Origin: Flavobacterium sp. UBA7680
GTDB taxonomy: Bacteria; Bacteroidota; Bacteroidia; Flavobacteriales; Flavobacteriaceae
Length of the DNA: 64,000 nucleotides
NCBI RefSeq assembly: GCF_002482975.1
Contig: NZ_DLHA01000043.1
Location: forward strand, 94,335-158,334
Direction: 5' to 3'
Of the stretch, positions 6,657 through 17,300 are shown piece after piece. Numbering within the stretch: position 1 is the stretch's first letter; each line of letters starts with the position of its first letter. The notes beneath the pieces are model-generated. The model did no database searches, was not told the origin of the DNA, and saw only the letters and a list, made by a program, of their open reading frames with translations. The position numbers and the translations under genes are program-made.

Positions 6657-9371
6657 TTAAAAAACTTCAATTTTTCCTGTCTGAATTTCGCCTAAACTTG
6701 TAATTATTTTATAGAGATAAATTCCAGAGGAAGGATTTTTTAGATTGATGTTATTGTTTTTAGAAAGTAATGGGGAAGTGATAATATTTTGCCCGCTGAT
6801 ATTGTATAAATAGAAAATAGCGTTTCCTTCTTTTTGGGTCTCAATATTTAATTCTACATTTTTGGCTAATAGGGTGGGATAGACAAAAAACAAATTATCA
6901 CCTAAATAATTAGTATCCAGAATTAGAGAACTTACTATAGTATTGTTTTCTAAAATTATATTTATTTTGTACTTATTGCTGCCTTTTATTGGCGTAGCAT
7001 CTAAAAAAGTGAATGTTTTTGAATTGATATTATTTATTGTGCTAATAACATTTTCGTCATTATTAATTATTTTCACTAACTCAATTCTTTTTATATTGAA
7101 CAAGCTGAAAAGACTGGCATTAATCTTTACGTTGTTCTCGTCATAAACTTCGGCAAAAGCCAATTCGAAATAACAATTTGAGTTTTGAGCATACTGTAAT
7201 GTTGATTCACTTTTTATTCCTTCACTATTGTCAAATACAGGAATAACGGTATAAATTTTTCCATCAGTATAAGTATAAACAGTGTTTGTTGTCTCCTCTT
7301 TAAATTCTAAATGATCTCCTGCCAGTTGGTAAATATTAAATGAAGCAACGTCAGCAGGTTTGTCCCAATTAATTTCTGTTGTGCCATCACAAACTAAACT
7401 GTTTCTGATATTTAAATCATAAGAAATCGTAAAGCTGTCAGAGACATAATCGGTATTATCAATGGTCATTTTTAATTTTGCTTTTGAAAATTTTTGTTCT
7501 GCAGGTGTATAAGTAAATTGTTCATTATCCAGATTTATATCATTTGCAATAATTTCCCAAGTCTGCCCATTATTGTAGCTAATAGACAATTGCGCAGAGA
7601 TACCAGAAAAGGAAGAATTCCACTTGAAAGGGGAAATAGTCTTGCCATCATAAGGGAAATTATCATTCTTAACAGGGTAATTCCATTCAAATTGATTTTT
7701 CAATTCATATTGATAAGCGATGCTGTATTCTTGAGATGCATTCGATACATATGAGCCAATAACATTAATAGTATAAGATCCTGATGCAGGGTTTTCAACA
7801 GTTACTTGCTCTATATTATTAATTTTGTCTTTTCCTCTTACCGCTGGCTGATCAGGAATATCAGGATTAAGAATCCAAGGCAAAAAAGTAGTGTTGTCAG
7901 CCGAAATAACTTCTATGTCTAAATCGTTTACCAAACTTATATTACTATTGATTGCTGCAGGTAAATCGTTCCACACTAATGTGATTTTTAAGTTTTTTGC
8001 ATTTGTAGGAAGCGTTATGGTATGTGAATTGGTTTGTCCTGATATTAAATTACCGGAAATAATTCTGTTTTCACTGATCGTTTTTAAACTTTTATCAGCA
8101 TTGATATTACCATAACCATAGGTGAAATCCGGGCCTGTGTTACCTAAGTCTTTTGCACTATTAATTAAAATTGCTTTTGTCTGGTCATTCGTCAAAGAAA
8201 CATTGTTTATAGTTTTATAATGTTGTTTCATAAGCGTAATAATTCCTGTAGCTAATGCCGTAGAATTTGAAGTTCCTTGTGAGCTAAAAGCTGTTAACTC
8301 TGGTTTTATTCGGCCGTCATAGGCTGGACCTTTTGAAGAAAACGGCATAATTACTTCGTTCTGGTCAATACAGCCAAATACGATACTATTTTTGGATTGC
8401 TTGAAATTACCGGTAATAGATTTATAACCTTGAAGTCCGTTATTACCGGAGGAAAAACAATGCGTTAAATCCGTATTTAAGAATAATTGAGCGTCATAAG
8501 CATTAGCGAGCGAGCCATAAAAATTTTCAATTTCTGTACCGTAGGAATGATTTTGAGTGGTTGCACCTTGTAAAGTTGTTACTTCATCAGGATAAATATT
8601 TAAAAAGTCAGACGATTGTATTTTAGCCTTTTGAGCGACTCCTTTTCCTAATGCAGAACTGTTTCCTAATCCGGAAATTATAGTTGCCATTGCCGTAGCA
8701 TGGCTCGATACAACAGCAGATTGTGTTGAAGAAGGAATGTGTTTATTTAACAGATCAATATCATTTGCATCAAAAAAATCATCTTTGACAGATGCAATTT
8801 GATTTTCGCCAGTTAAAAGAGGAAAATTAACAATGGCTTTATTTATAGAATTGATGCTGAAATTTTGATCTACTATTTTTGATTCGCCTTTTGGCAGTAA
8901 TGATTCCTGTGAAATAGAAGATACACTATTCAAAGCTATCACTTCATCCATAATTTTTTTGGAATCACTTTTTATGATTACAAGATGGTTATTGAGTATT
9001 TTGATGTCAGAAATGTTCCTTGATTTCAAATCACTAATTAATGCTTTGATAGTGTCAGTCGCTATTATATACTGCTTGTCTTCGTTATGATTTGAAAAAT
9101 TGGAGGGTAATTTCCATAAACTATTAACGGGAAGAATTTTTTTTAAAGACTTATTAGATTTTAAACTTTCATTTTCGACAATACAAAAAGTACTGTCTAA
9201 TTTTTTTACAATCTTGTATTTGTTGTGATGTGCATTTTCTAAAGATGTAAGATAGTATTTCTCAAATTTTGTTTCGTTTTCTTTTTTTATGTATTGTTTC
9301 CATCTTTCAGCATTTTGCGAGAGACAGATGGTTGTTATCATAAAAAGGAGAAAAGTAATTGGTTTCTTCAT
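6657..9371 (-). CDS. Secreted S8 subtilisin-like protease with type IX sorting domain
   Basis: A 904-residue protein with signal peptide (1-18), a prodomain (about 20-165) and an S8 domain (about 185-430). The catalytic His224 (SSHATAMAT), oxyanion Asn310 (SSGNNG) and nucleophile Ser368 (GTSNSTALATG) are clear; the Asp is probably 197 or 198 (SVKDDFF), in an atypical context. A P-domain-like beta region follows (about 430-560), then Ig-like segments. The C-terminus (about 830-904) ends with SSGIYLYKI...GKIEVF, a type A type IX secretion sorting domain, so the enzyme should be exported across the outer membrane. It lies 151 bp upstream of the ThiF-like gene on the same strand. Extracellular processing of RiPP products is possible, though a nutritional protease is equally likely. 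Confidence 0.85.
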   Translation of the reverse strand: MKKPITFLLFMITTICLSQNAERWKQYIKKENETKFEKYYLTSLENAHHNKYKIVKKLDSTFCIVENESLKSNKSLKKILPVNSLWKLPSNFSNHNEDKQYIIATDTIKALISDLKSRNISDIKILNNHLVIIKSDSKKIMDEVIALNSVSSISQESLLPKGESKIVDQNFSINSINKAIVNFPLLTGENQIASVKDDFFDANDIDLLNKHIPSSTQSAVVSSHATAMATIISGLGNSSALGKGVAQKAKIQSSDFLNIYPDEVTTLQGATTQNHSYGTEIENFYGSLANAYDAQLFLNTDLTHCFSSGNNGLQGYKSITGNFKQSKNSIVFGCIDQNEVIMPFSSKGPAYDGRIKPELTAFSSQGTSNSTALATGIITLMKQHYKTINNVSLTNDQTKAILINSAKDLGNTGPDFTYGYGNINADKSLKTISENRIISGNLISGQTNSHTITLPTNAKNLKITLVWNDLPAAINSNISLVNDLDIEVISADNTTFLPWILNPDIPDQPAVRGKDKINNIEQVTVENPASGSYTINVIGSYVSNASQEYSIAYQYELKNQFEWNYPVKNDNFPYDGKTISPFKWNSSFSGISAQLSISYNNGQTWEIIANDINLDNEQFTYTPAEQKFSKAKLKMTIDNTDYVSDSFTISYDLNIRNSLVCDGTTEINWDKPADVASFNIYQLAGDHLEFKEETTNTVYTYTDGKIYTVIPVFDNSEGIKSESTLQYAQNSNCYFELAFAEVYDENNVKINASLFSLFNIKRIELVKIINNDENVISTINNINSKTFTFLDATPIKGSNKYKINIILENNTIVSSLILDTNYLGDNLFFVYPTLLAKNVELNIETQKEGNAIFYLYNISGQNIITSPLLSKNNNINLKNPSSGIYLYKIITSLGEIQTGKIEVF

Positions 9372-9937
9372 TTACTGTAAATGTTAGGGCAATTGCAACA
9401 TTGTTTTCAATCGTACAAAATTGACTATTTCAGATCTTTATTACTTCTTGATGGAGATAAAGCAAAGATGAAATTAGTATTCAATTATTTCTCTTTGAAA
9501 TATTTATCAGTTGCAGGTAATTCAAAGTTATTAAAATATTTGTAAAAATTTTATTAGTTTTTATTTCATTCAATCTTCAAAATGTGTAAGAATAATTCTT
9601 TTTTGTCACCTTTTTTAATTTTAAATAGCATCAAAAAGCGTAAAATCATTTTTTAAAACCTTCTAAGTAAAATTAAATTTAAAAATAAGATTATTCTGTC
9701 TAACAAGTTGATTTGTATTTAATTATTGATTTTACTGGGCTTGCCGTAATTATAAGATAATTTTTATAAATAATTTTTATAAAAATAAGACAGCAAAAAG
9801 TGTTAAAAATGTTAAATATTCAATTTATAAGTATTTTAAGATTAAAATTTACATAAATTTGGATATAAATATTGTTAATATTTTGTAAAGAACCCCCTAA
9901 TTTATCAAATTGTTTAAAACCAAAAGAACTACTTATT
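9372..9937. other. AT-rich divergent intergenic region
   Basis: This 566-bp gap separates the divergent subtilase and metallopeptidase genes. It is very AT-rich and has no reading frame of interest. A TAAATTTG box at 9854-9861 fits a -7 element for the rightward gene, but no clear TTG is found at the right distance. Confidence 0.4.
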
Positions 9938-10768
9938 ATGAAGAAAATTAAATCAATTTTAGCGTTGTCATTTGTAGCGCTAGCCGTATTGTCCTGTAAT
10001 AAAGAAGAAGAAGCAGGTCAATCAAATCAAGAATCTCTTAAAGTAACACAAGATGTGTTAAATAAAATAGATGCACTTGCATTAAATAACAAAGATGTTC
10101 AAGTCATCAAAAACACGAAGTTAGATGGCACCACTGAGGACGCGTTCCTGATAGAAGGTGACATTATCGTGACACAAGAACAATTAAACAAAATGGATAT
10201 TCATGGTGGTATTACTACAGAACAATACCGTACTACGAATTTAGTATCTGCTCCAAGAACTATTAAAGTTGTTGGATTAACAGGGACTGGTACAACAGCT
10301 CTGTCTACAAATATGCGTGCGGGATTGCAAGCGGCAATAAATAGATATAACAATTTAGGATTGTCTATTAACTTTACACTTACCTTTAGTTCAAGTACTT
10401 CAGGTGCAAATATCGTTGTCCGGAGACAAACTGGCTCTGCGGGTGGAGTAGCAGGTTTTCCTTCAGGAGGAGCACCTTTTAATTCAGTTACATTATATTC
10501 TGGGTTAGATTCTTATTCAACAAACGTAAATGCACACGTAGCGGCACACGAAATTGGACACTGTATTGGTTTACGCCATACAGACTATTTCAGCCGTCAG
10601 AGTTGTGGTCAGAATTCAAATGAAGGAGCATCTGGTGTTGGAGCAATTCATATTCCGGGAACACCTACAGGGTATGACTCAACTTCTTACATGAGAGCAT
10701 GTTTCTCTTCAAGTGAGACTGGAGCTTTCAATGCTAACGATGTTACAGCTCTGAATTATTTATATTAG
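9938..10768 (+). CDS. HEIGH-type zinc metallopeptidase lipoprotein (M57-like)
   Basis: A 276-residue lipoprotein; the ATG at 9938 is chosen because it begins a clean lipoprotein signal (MKKIKSILALSFVALAVLSC, lipid Cys20), whereas the longer frame from 9872 adds unrelated residues. The domain at about 100-276 has HEIGHCIGLRH (204-214), the HExxHxxGxxH zinc site of metzincin-like peptidases, and SYMRACF (251-257) as the likely Met-turn. The sequence fits the dual-action HEIGH metallopeptidase family, common as exported lipoproteins in Bacteroidota. The target is unknown. It stands alone, with a hairpin terminator just after the stop. Confidence 0.85.
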   Translation: MKKIKSILALSFVALAVLSCNKEEEAGQSNQESLKVTQDVLNKIDALALNNKDVQVIKNTKLDGTTEDAFLIEGDIIVTQEQLNKMDIHGGITTEQYRTTNLVSAPRTIKVVGLTGTGTTALSTNMRAGLQAAINRYNNLGLSINFTLTFSSSTSGANIVVRRQTGSAGGVAGFPSGGAPFNSVTLYSGLDSYSTNVNAHVAAHEIGHCIGLRHTDYFSRQSCGQNSNEGASGVGAIHIPGTPTGYDSTSYMRACFSSSETGAFNANDVTALNYLY

Positions 10769-10805
10769 AAATTAGAGGATGAATTAGAGTTCTCTTTACA
10801 AAATA

Positions 10806-10850
10806 TAAGAGGCTGTTTCATAATTTGTGAAGCAGCCTCTATTTTATTTG
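10806..10850 (+). terminator. Terminator after the metallopeptidase gene
   Basis: A stem AGAGGCTGTTTCA (10808-10820) pairs with TGAAGCAGCCTCT (10828-10840), one G-T pair, followed by ATTTTATTTG. Confidence 0.75.
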
Positions 10851-10865
10851 GATATTTCGTTCTAT

Positions 10866-10903
10866 ACATAAAAAAGCCTGCAAATCTTGAATTTGCAGGC
10901 TTA
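10866..10903 (-). terminator. Terminator of the PL14-like gene
   Basis: A perfect 12-bp stem (10874-10885 with 10891-10902) and a 5-base loop. On the minus strand the second arm AAGCCTGCAAAT region is followed by a T run (complement of 10871-10875), as expected for the leftward gene. Confidence 0.75.
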
Positions 10904-10950
10904 CCCTTTTTTATTTTATTGGGGTCAAATTATTTAAAGTTATTTAAATA

Positions 10951-11742
10951 TTATAGAGCATCCCAAGAAGCACTAGGATAATAAATTGAACTTGTTACAG
11001 GAGCTTTCCAATATTCCTGGCTACCGCCACGGAATGTGTGTAAACTTACTGCATTAACATTACGTTTGGCATCGTTAGTCACCCAGCGAATAGTTTGATT
11101 TAAAATCTCTGTACCATTTACATAATATTTTACGTATCCGTTTGTACTTGATCCAGTATTTAACTTAACAGATATTTGACAGTTGTATGTCACGTTTTCC
11201 TGTATATAGTATTTTTTTCCAAAATCATTACCAAATTGTCCAGGCTGATCTCTGTAATAAACGTAAGGCTGAAGATAAGCTCCGCTTCCTTTAGCAGAGT
11301 TTGATCCATTTGGGCAATACCACATAAATCTTGCACTACCGCCATTACCATCCCATCCCGGATCGCCACCAGTATTTTGATCACCAATTAGGATACCATA
11401 TCCGCATTTTCCGCCACGGCTCCAATAGAATCCAGAGTTAAATCTCATTTGGAACCAAACCGTGTAAACGCCCGTTGACCAAACACCATACGATGTACAT
11501 AAACCACCAGGACATGATAGCGTATTGGTTTGCAATGTGATCGTTCTCGGTCCGGCGCTTCCTGCTAATGCTTCAGCAAGAGGGTCTGCCGCTGCAGTGT
11601 TTGAAGAAACTTCTTTGTTATTGCTTTCCTGCGCTTCTTTGTTAACGCTTTGCGGCTCAATTACTTCTTGTTCCTTGTCGCAGGAATTAAATACTAATAC
11701 TGTAATAAATAGGAAACTTGTTAATTTTAGGAATTTTTTCAT
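10951..11742 (-). CDS. PL14-like polysaccharide lyase-fold lipoprotein
   Basis: A 263-residue lipoprotein (signal ending FNSC, Cys21) with a low-complexity linker (25-65) and a jelly-roll domain (about 66-262). The pattern VWFQMRFNSGFYWSRGGK, then GNGGSARFMWY, then VKLNTGSSTNGYVKYYVNG and a final FRGGS..YW segment is that of polysaccharide lyase family 14-like domains, which cleave alginate or related uronates by beta-elimination in known members. Catalytic residues cannot be assigned by eye. It shares an upstream palindrome with the SusC gene at 14345-17731, which suggests that both serve one glycan. It could instead be a non-catalytic binding protein of the same fold. Confidence 0.65.
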   Translation of the reverse strand: MKKFLKLTSFLFITVLVFNSCDKEQEVIEPQSVNKEAQESNNKEVSSNTAAADPLAEALAGSAGPRTITLQTNTLSCPGGLCTSYGVWSTGVYTVWFQMRFNSGFYWSRGGKCGYGILIGDQNTGGDPGWDGNGGSARFMWYCPNGSNSAKGSGAYLQPYVYYRDQPGQFGNDFGKKYYIQENVTYNCQISVKLNTGSSTNGYVKYYVNGTEILNQTIRWVTNDAKRNVNAVSLHTFRGGSQEYWKAPVTSSIYYPSASWDAL

Positions 11743-12222
11743 TTTTAAATAATTAAAGGTTAGTAATAATTAATTTAATGGTTAGTAAAATTGATAGTTA
11801 AATAGCATTGGCTGCAGAAACAAAAAACTTTTCAGTTCTCAAAATAAGCATCAATGTATACGTAAGTAAAAATGTTTTTATTTACGTATGGGTCATGCAA
11901 TTTGTCTAGACATTGCTTTACATACAAATTACATTTGCGGTGGTTGCGCACTTAGTAATTTGACAATGTAAAGTTGATTAAAAACAATTCGAAAGGGGAG
12001 TAATAAAGTACGTAATTGGGTACAAAAAAATCTTGTATATGTATTTTGTGCATTTTTTTCAGGTTAAAAAAATGGGATCAATAAAAAAAGAGCAAAAAAA
12101 GCAGACAAAGTTTAAATAATTTGAGATTTAGTATTGTCTATTTTAAAAAAGGCTGTATATCTATTTGATTTGGAGAAGTTTGATGTTAATTGAAATAGAT
12201 AAACAAGATTCCCCGAAATAAA
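11743..12222. other. Intergenic region with two dyad elements
   Basis: Upstream of the PL14-like gene. It holds a 32-bp near-perfect palindrome at 11858-11889 (arms ATACGTAA...TTACGTAT) and a conserved block at 11995-12036 that recurs upstream of SusC. No gene seen. Confidence 0.5.
11995..12036 (-). promoter_or_regulatory. Shared operator-like block, copy 1 (PL14-like gene)
   Basis: On the plus strand GGAGTAATAAAGTACG begins a block containing the 16-bp dyad GTAC-N8-GTAC at 12008-12023, then TCTTGT. Copy 2 lies at 17842-17880. Both are upstream of leftward genes. Confidence 0.55.
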
Positions 12223-12253
12223 AAAAGCGAGTTAAATATATTAACTCGCTTTT
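12218..12253 (-). terminator. Terminator of the SusC/SusD operon
   Basis: A 13-bp perfect stem (12223-12235 with 12241-12253; arm AAAAGCGAGTTAA) and a 5-base loop ATATA. The minus strand continues with TTTATTTC. Confidence 0.8.
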
Positions 12254-12330
12254 TGCTTTAGCTTTCTTTTGAATAAAGCTATTTATTATTGATCATTTTC
12301 TAAATCCTCAATTTAAGGTAATAAAGAGAT

Positions 12331-14331
12331 TTAAATTTTGCTTTCATCTTCAACAGCATCCTGCCATTTATCCCAGATTTTAACGCCTGCATTGTAACCA
12401 CTATAACCAAAGTTCTGACTTAACTCACCTTTAAGATTAGGCTCTATAGCAAGTCTAAATGGAATTGGCCAGTAATTATTACGTTTGTCCATAGTATAAA
12501 ACTTTACACCCGGTTTAAGAGAAATACCTGCGGGATATTTGTTGTAAAGGGTGTAATGTACAATACGCTGATACCAATAACTACCTCCGCTTGCATCTGT
12601 TCCAGATTGTTTATCCCAATTTGTTAAACTGTAAGTATGACCCCACTCATCTGGTTTACCACTCATTGCTAAACAGTGTGAAATACGTTTTAATTCAACA
12701 TTTCTCCATTCTTCCATATAAAGTTCTCTTCCTCTTTCTGCACAAATATCACCAATAGTCACTGTAGAATACATTTGCGAAGCTTTTGCTCTTGCTCTTA
12801 CAACATTAACATCCTGAGCTGCTCCGGAAACATTTCCTTGATAAAAACGAGCTTCTGCACGTAATAAATAAGTTTCAGCTAAACGATATATGTACATGTG
12901 AGCGCTTGATCCGGCAGTAGCTCCCTGAAAATCATTTGCTGCAGGGTTAGCTTCGGCTACAACATCATGATAATAGATTTTATAATGCGGAAAATCAAAC
13001 CAGTCACGAATAGAATCTTGAGCTAACAATTTGCCAGCTTCTCTCATTCTAAAATTCTGCCCAGCCCATGTTGCACTTCCCCCTGGCCCGGGAGCATATT
13101 TAAGGTCTTCCATATTTACCCAGTTTCCAACTGTGCTGTTATGTCTAAGATCCTGCTTGTCTTCAATATTGTTTACAACCCACATAGGATGTTGTGAATA
13201 ATAAGAACCACTAATAGTACCAATACCACGTCCTATTGCTCTTTGATAATCATATTTTGCGTTATAATTCGTTTTATCAGTCAATGGAAAACGCGGTGCA
13301 GCTGTTTTACCATCAGGAGTAATCAAATTGGCATCATTCCAGTTAGGGCTAAAAATTCTCATCGAAGCAAATGCTAAAAATGATTGTGCTCCTCCATTTG
13401 GTGCAACCAAGATAGCTTCAGTATTAGCAGAAATTACTTTGTTCTCAGGTCTGTGCAAATCCCAGATTACGTTTCTTGTAATTGGCCATGCCGTAGGATT
13501 TCCTCCCGGATCAAAAATTCCTAAATTGTTTTGTACCAAAGTATAACCTGATTGACCAATTAAAATATTAGCCTGCGCTTCAGCTTCTGCAAATCTTCCG
13601 GATGCTAAATAACATTTAATTAGTAACTGACGGCATGCTCCTTTGCTAACCATACCAACATATCCTATTTTTGACTGCTCTGGTACATATTGTACAGCTT
13701 TCTCCATATCTGCTGTAATCATTTCAATGATGGCTTCCTTTTTAGTAGAATAGTAACTTTGCTTTGGAACTGACAAAATTTTAGTAATCAAAGGAATGTC
13801 TCCGAATTGATAAACCAGATTTAGATAACGGTATGAGCGGTGAAAATAAGCCTGCCCAATATATTTATTTTTAACCTCTTCTGATAAACTTGTCACACTG
13901 CCAATATACGATAATACAGTATTTGCATTTTTAATACCAGTATAAGCTTCGGTCCACATAAACCCAAGATAAATAGATTCTCCACTTGGATCTCTTCGAA
14001 AATCTCCGGTAGGAACAATAGTATTCGCATAATCAGCAATATTACTTCCTGTGTCTGTTTTTCCATATTGAGCCATGTCCGAGAAAAGATACTCAGTACC
14101 AATAGGTACACTTACACCAGAAAAACCATAGTGAATATAATTATTACGCAGCTGTTTATCGCACAGCGCTAAAGTTGCCTGTAACCCGGCTTCTGTAGTA
14201 AATGTATTTCCAGGTTCGTAAAATGAAAGCGGATCTGAATCGAGAAAATCTTTTGAACAAGAGCTAGATAATACGGCCAATAGAACAAAGGGCACTAGTC
14301 TTGTAACTTTATTTTTTATATATCTTTTCAT
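12331..14331 (-). CDS. SusD/RagB-family outer-membrane glycan-binding lipoprotein
   Basis: A 666-residue SusD-like protein with lipobox SSSC (Cys25) followed by SKDFLDSDPLS, the usual mature start of this family. TPR-like helices occupy about 80-260 (AYFHRSYRYLNLVYQFGDIPL is a family hallmark) and the C-terminal part carries the ETYLLRAEARFYQG and ERGRELYMEEWR motifs. It would cap the SusC barrel at 14345-17731 as the lid of an import pair for oligosaccharides. It is 13 bp downstream of SusC, so the two are co-transcribed. The ligand is unknown; the co-regulated PL14-like protein points to a uronate-containing glycan. Confidence 0.93.
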   Translation of the reverse strand: MKRYIKNKVTRLVPFVLLAVLSSSCSKDFLDSDPLSFYEPGNTFTTEAGLQATLALCDKQLRNNYIHYGFSGVSVPIGTEYLFSDMAQYGKTDTGSNIADYANTIVPTGDFRRDPSGESIYLGFMWTEAYTGIKNANTVLSYIGSVTSLSEEVKNKYIGQAYFHRSYRYLNLVYQFGDIPLITKILSVPKQSYYSTKKEAIIEMITADMEKAVQYVPEQSKIGYVGMVSKGACRQLLIKCYLASGRFAEAEAQANILIGQSGYTLVQNNLGIFDPGGNPTAWPITRNVIWDLHRPENKVISANTEAILVAPNGGAQSFLAFASMRIFSPNWNDANLITPDGKTAAPRFPLTDKTNYNAKYDYQRAIGRGIGTISGSYYSQHPMWVVNNIEDKQDLRHNSTVGNWVNMEDLKYAPGPGGSATWAGQNFRMREAGKLLAQDSIRDWFDFPHYKIYYHDVVAEANPAANDFQGATAGSSAHMYIYRLAETYLLRAEARFYQGNVSGAAQDVNVVRARAKASQMYSTVTIGDICAERGRELYMEEWRNVELKRISHCLAMSGKPDEWGHTYSLTNWDKQSGTDASGGSYWYQRIVHYTLYNKYPAGISLKPGVKFYTMDKRNNYWPIPFRLAIEPNLKGELSQNFGYSGYNAGVKIWDKWQDAVEDESKI

Positions 14332-14344
14332 TGTTGAATAATTA

Positions 14345-17300
14345 TTAAAGTTGGAAATTAAAACCTAAATTAAACTGTCGTGTAGCTAATCCTCCTGTTT
14401 CCGGATCTCCAAAATATTTCCATTCTTTAGAAGCTGACCATGTTGCTACGTTTTGAACAGAAGCATAAATTTTTATATTTTTAATATGCGCACGATCTAA
14501 AAGATCTCTAGGAAGCGTATAAGCTAACGAAATGTTATCCAGACGAATAAAACTACGATCATACAATCTTCCTGGTGCAACCGGAGTTCCTGCAGGGCCT
14601 TTTGCATCAAGACGTGCCCAGTCATTAGTTGGGTTGTCAAGTGTCCAATACGGATTTACATATGGATTGAAGTTGAATTTATATAAACTGGCATCGTTGA
14701 AAGTGTTCATATAAGTTGAACTAAGTGATTTACCTCCCATATTTGAATACATACTGATAGCCAAATCCCAATTTTTATAAATTTTAAAATCATTACGCAT
14801 TGACCATTGCACAGGAGAGTTTGAATTACCTAAAAACTGCTTGTCTTTTTCATTATAAACCGCTTTTTTATAAGGAGTACCATCTGGATCTACCGCATCT
14901 ACATCATCTGCTGTATAGCTGTTTGCAACTTTTGGGTCTCCGGGACGCTGTCCATATCTTCGAGCCTCTTTCCATTCCTCTTTTTGCCATATTCCAGTTA
15001 CTCTGTAATCCCAGATCTGACTAATTGGTCTGCCTATAAACCATCCATTAGCAGAATCATTTCCTTCTTGTCTCCCAATAACATTACCATTTTCATCTTT
15101 AATATCTACCATATTGCCATATAATGACACAATTTTATTTTCGTTATAAGAGATTCCAAAGGTAGTGCGCCATTCAAAGTTTGGCTTTTTCATATTAAGA
15201 CTGTTAATACTCAATTCAAAACCTTGATTTTGAACCTCTCCAAGGTTGGTTGTAATTGATGAAAAACCAGTAAAACCAAGTAAGGACTGACTCATAATCA
15301 TATCATGTGTAGATGCTCTGTAAAGGTCTAAAGTAGCAGTGATACGATCATTTAAGAAACCTAAATCAAGACCAATATTTGTTGAGGTTGTTTTTTCCCA
15401 TTCCAAATCTGGATTAGCCAAACGGTCAAGTGCTAAATATTTAATCTCTAGTGCTTTTCCTGAAGGGTCTAAATACCCCATCGTTCCGGTATTCACCAAG
15501 TTTGCTAGAGAAACGTATGGGTCTGCAAGCGATCTGTTTCCATTTTTACCCCAAGACAAACGCAATTTACCGGTACTCATCGCATCTAATGGAAACCAGT
15601 TTTCATTTTTGAAGTTCCACGCAACTCCAAAAGAAGGGAAAACTGCGTAAGGATTTGAAGATCCAAATGCTGAATATCCATCTCGGCGTATAGTCGCTGT
15701 AAGCATATAACGATTATCAAACGAATAGAAAAGTCTTGCCATCAATCCATCTGCCGTTTCATGGGTGTCGTTTGATCTAAGTGCACTATTTGCCATTGTT
15801 GCTGTATTTACAAGGTGGAAACCTAAAGCATCTGAAGGCTGAATATTATAAGCATCCATTCCATCTGACCAATAACGGCGCTCTTCGGCTTCTTGTACAA
15901 AAGTTGCAACGATGTGATGTTTTTCAGCAAATGTATAATCCCACGTTATGGTATTATTTAGGTTGTAATCAAATCTTATGGCATTATTTCTATTTACTCC
16001 TGTGGTAGCAGCAGGCCAGTTTGGATTTTGTGTTGACCTGAAATAACGATCATGGAAAAATTGATAACGAGGAGCAATGTTAAATGAATACGTAATACCC
16101 AAAGGTAAAGTTACCTTTGTATTAAAAATAGAATTCAACGTTGTATATCCTGTCTCCTTGTCAATAAATTGGCGTTCGTAATAATAGTTATAATTCTGTC
16201 CAGAGACATTTTTTCCCATTGGCTGTCTTTCATAATTGCCATTTGCATCTCTAAAAGTTCCAAACGGGCTGGTTCTCATCATGTTATTATCCCCGGCATT
16301 TGTACCCAATGAAGGCGTAATATCTCCATCTGAACGATCCTGAAAATTAATGTTTGCCCCAAAGTCAAGCCAGTCTGTAATTTTAGCATCAACTTTCATG
16401 TTAGAACGAGCTGCTTTATAATCATTTCCAACAATTGCTCCTTGTGAGGTTAAATAACCAAAAGACATGTAATAATTAACTCTTTCGCCTGCACCGGAAA
16501 TACTCAAATTATTATCACGATTAATCCCCGTTCTAAAAGAACTGTCACTCCAATCGTGTGTTTTATCGTCAAGGAAATTAGCCATCAGCGAAGGATCAAA
16601 ATTCAATCCCAAACGTGCTCCCCATACTTCTTTAGAACTTTTCCCATTTGTTTGGGCAGCTGGCTGATAAGCTAACCATTGCGCTTCTGTGATTCCCCAT
16701 TTACCTAAATCATTAGGATTTGAGAAATACCCTGGTTTACCATTAGCAACTGTTCCTGATATCCATGCTTCGTATTGTCCGGTTGCTGTGTTGATACCAT
16801 AAGTTTGGGCAGTTTCCCAATCTTCACGATATTTTAAATATCCCTCTGGAGAATATACACCGCGATAGGCGCTCTTATTACTAATTGTTGTGTTTGTAGT
16901 AAAACTAATCATAGGTTTACCTGATTTACCTTTTTTAGTTGAAATAAGAATAACCCCTGCTGCCGCTCTCGATCCATACACAGATGCCGCCGATGCATCT
17001 TTTAAAATATCAAGCTGGGCAATATCATCAGGATTGATTTCTGATAGCTCACCATAAAATTGCATTCCGTCTAAAATAATAAGCGGTGAATTATGAGGTC
17101 CTCCCGTTTTTTGATCATTACCGGTATATACAGAAGTCTGCCCACGAATTTGGATATTTCCACCTCCTTTTGCAGATGGGTCATAACCTACTCTTAAACC
17201 TGGAGTACCTCTTAATATATCCTGAACAGTCTGCGGATTTTGGTTCGCCAGTTTATCAGGTGTTATCTGAACAATTGCCCCCGTTAAATCCTTTTTCTTC

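Noticed and set aside
9872..9937. Earlier start for the metallopeptidase at 9872
   Set aside because: It places 22 unrelated residues before a perfect lipoprotein signal peptide.
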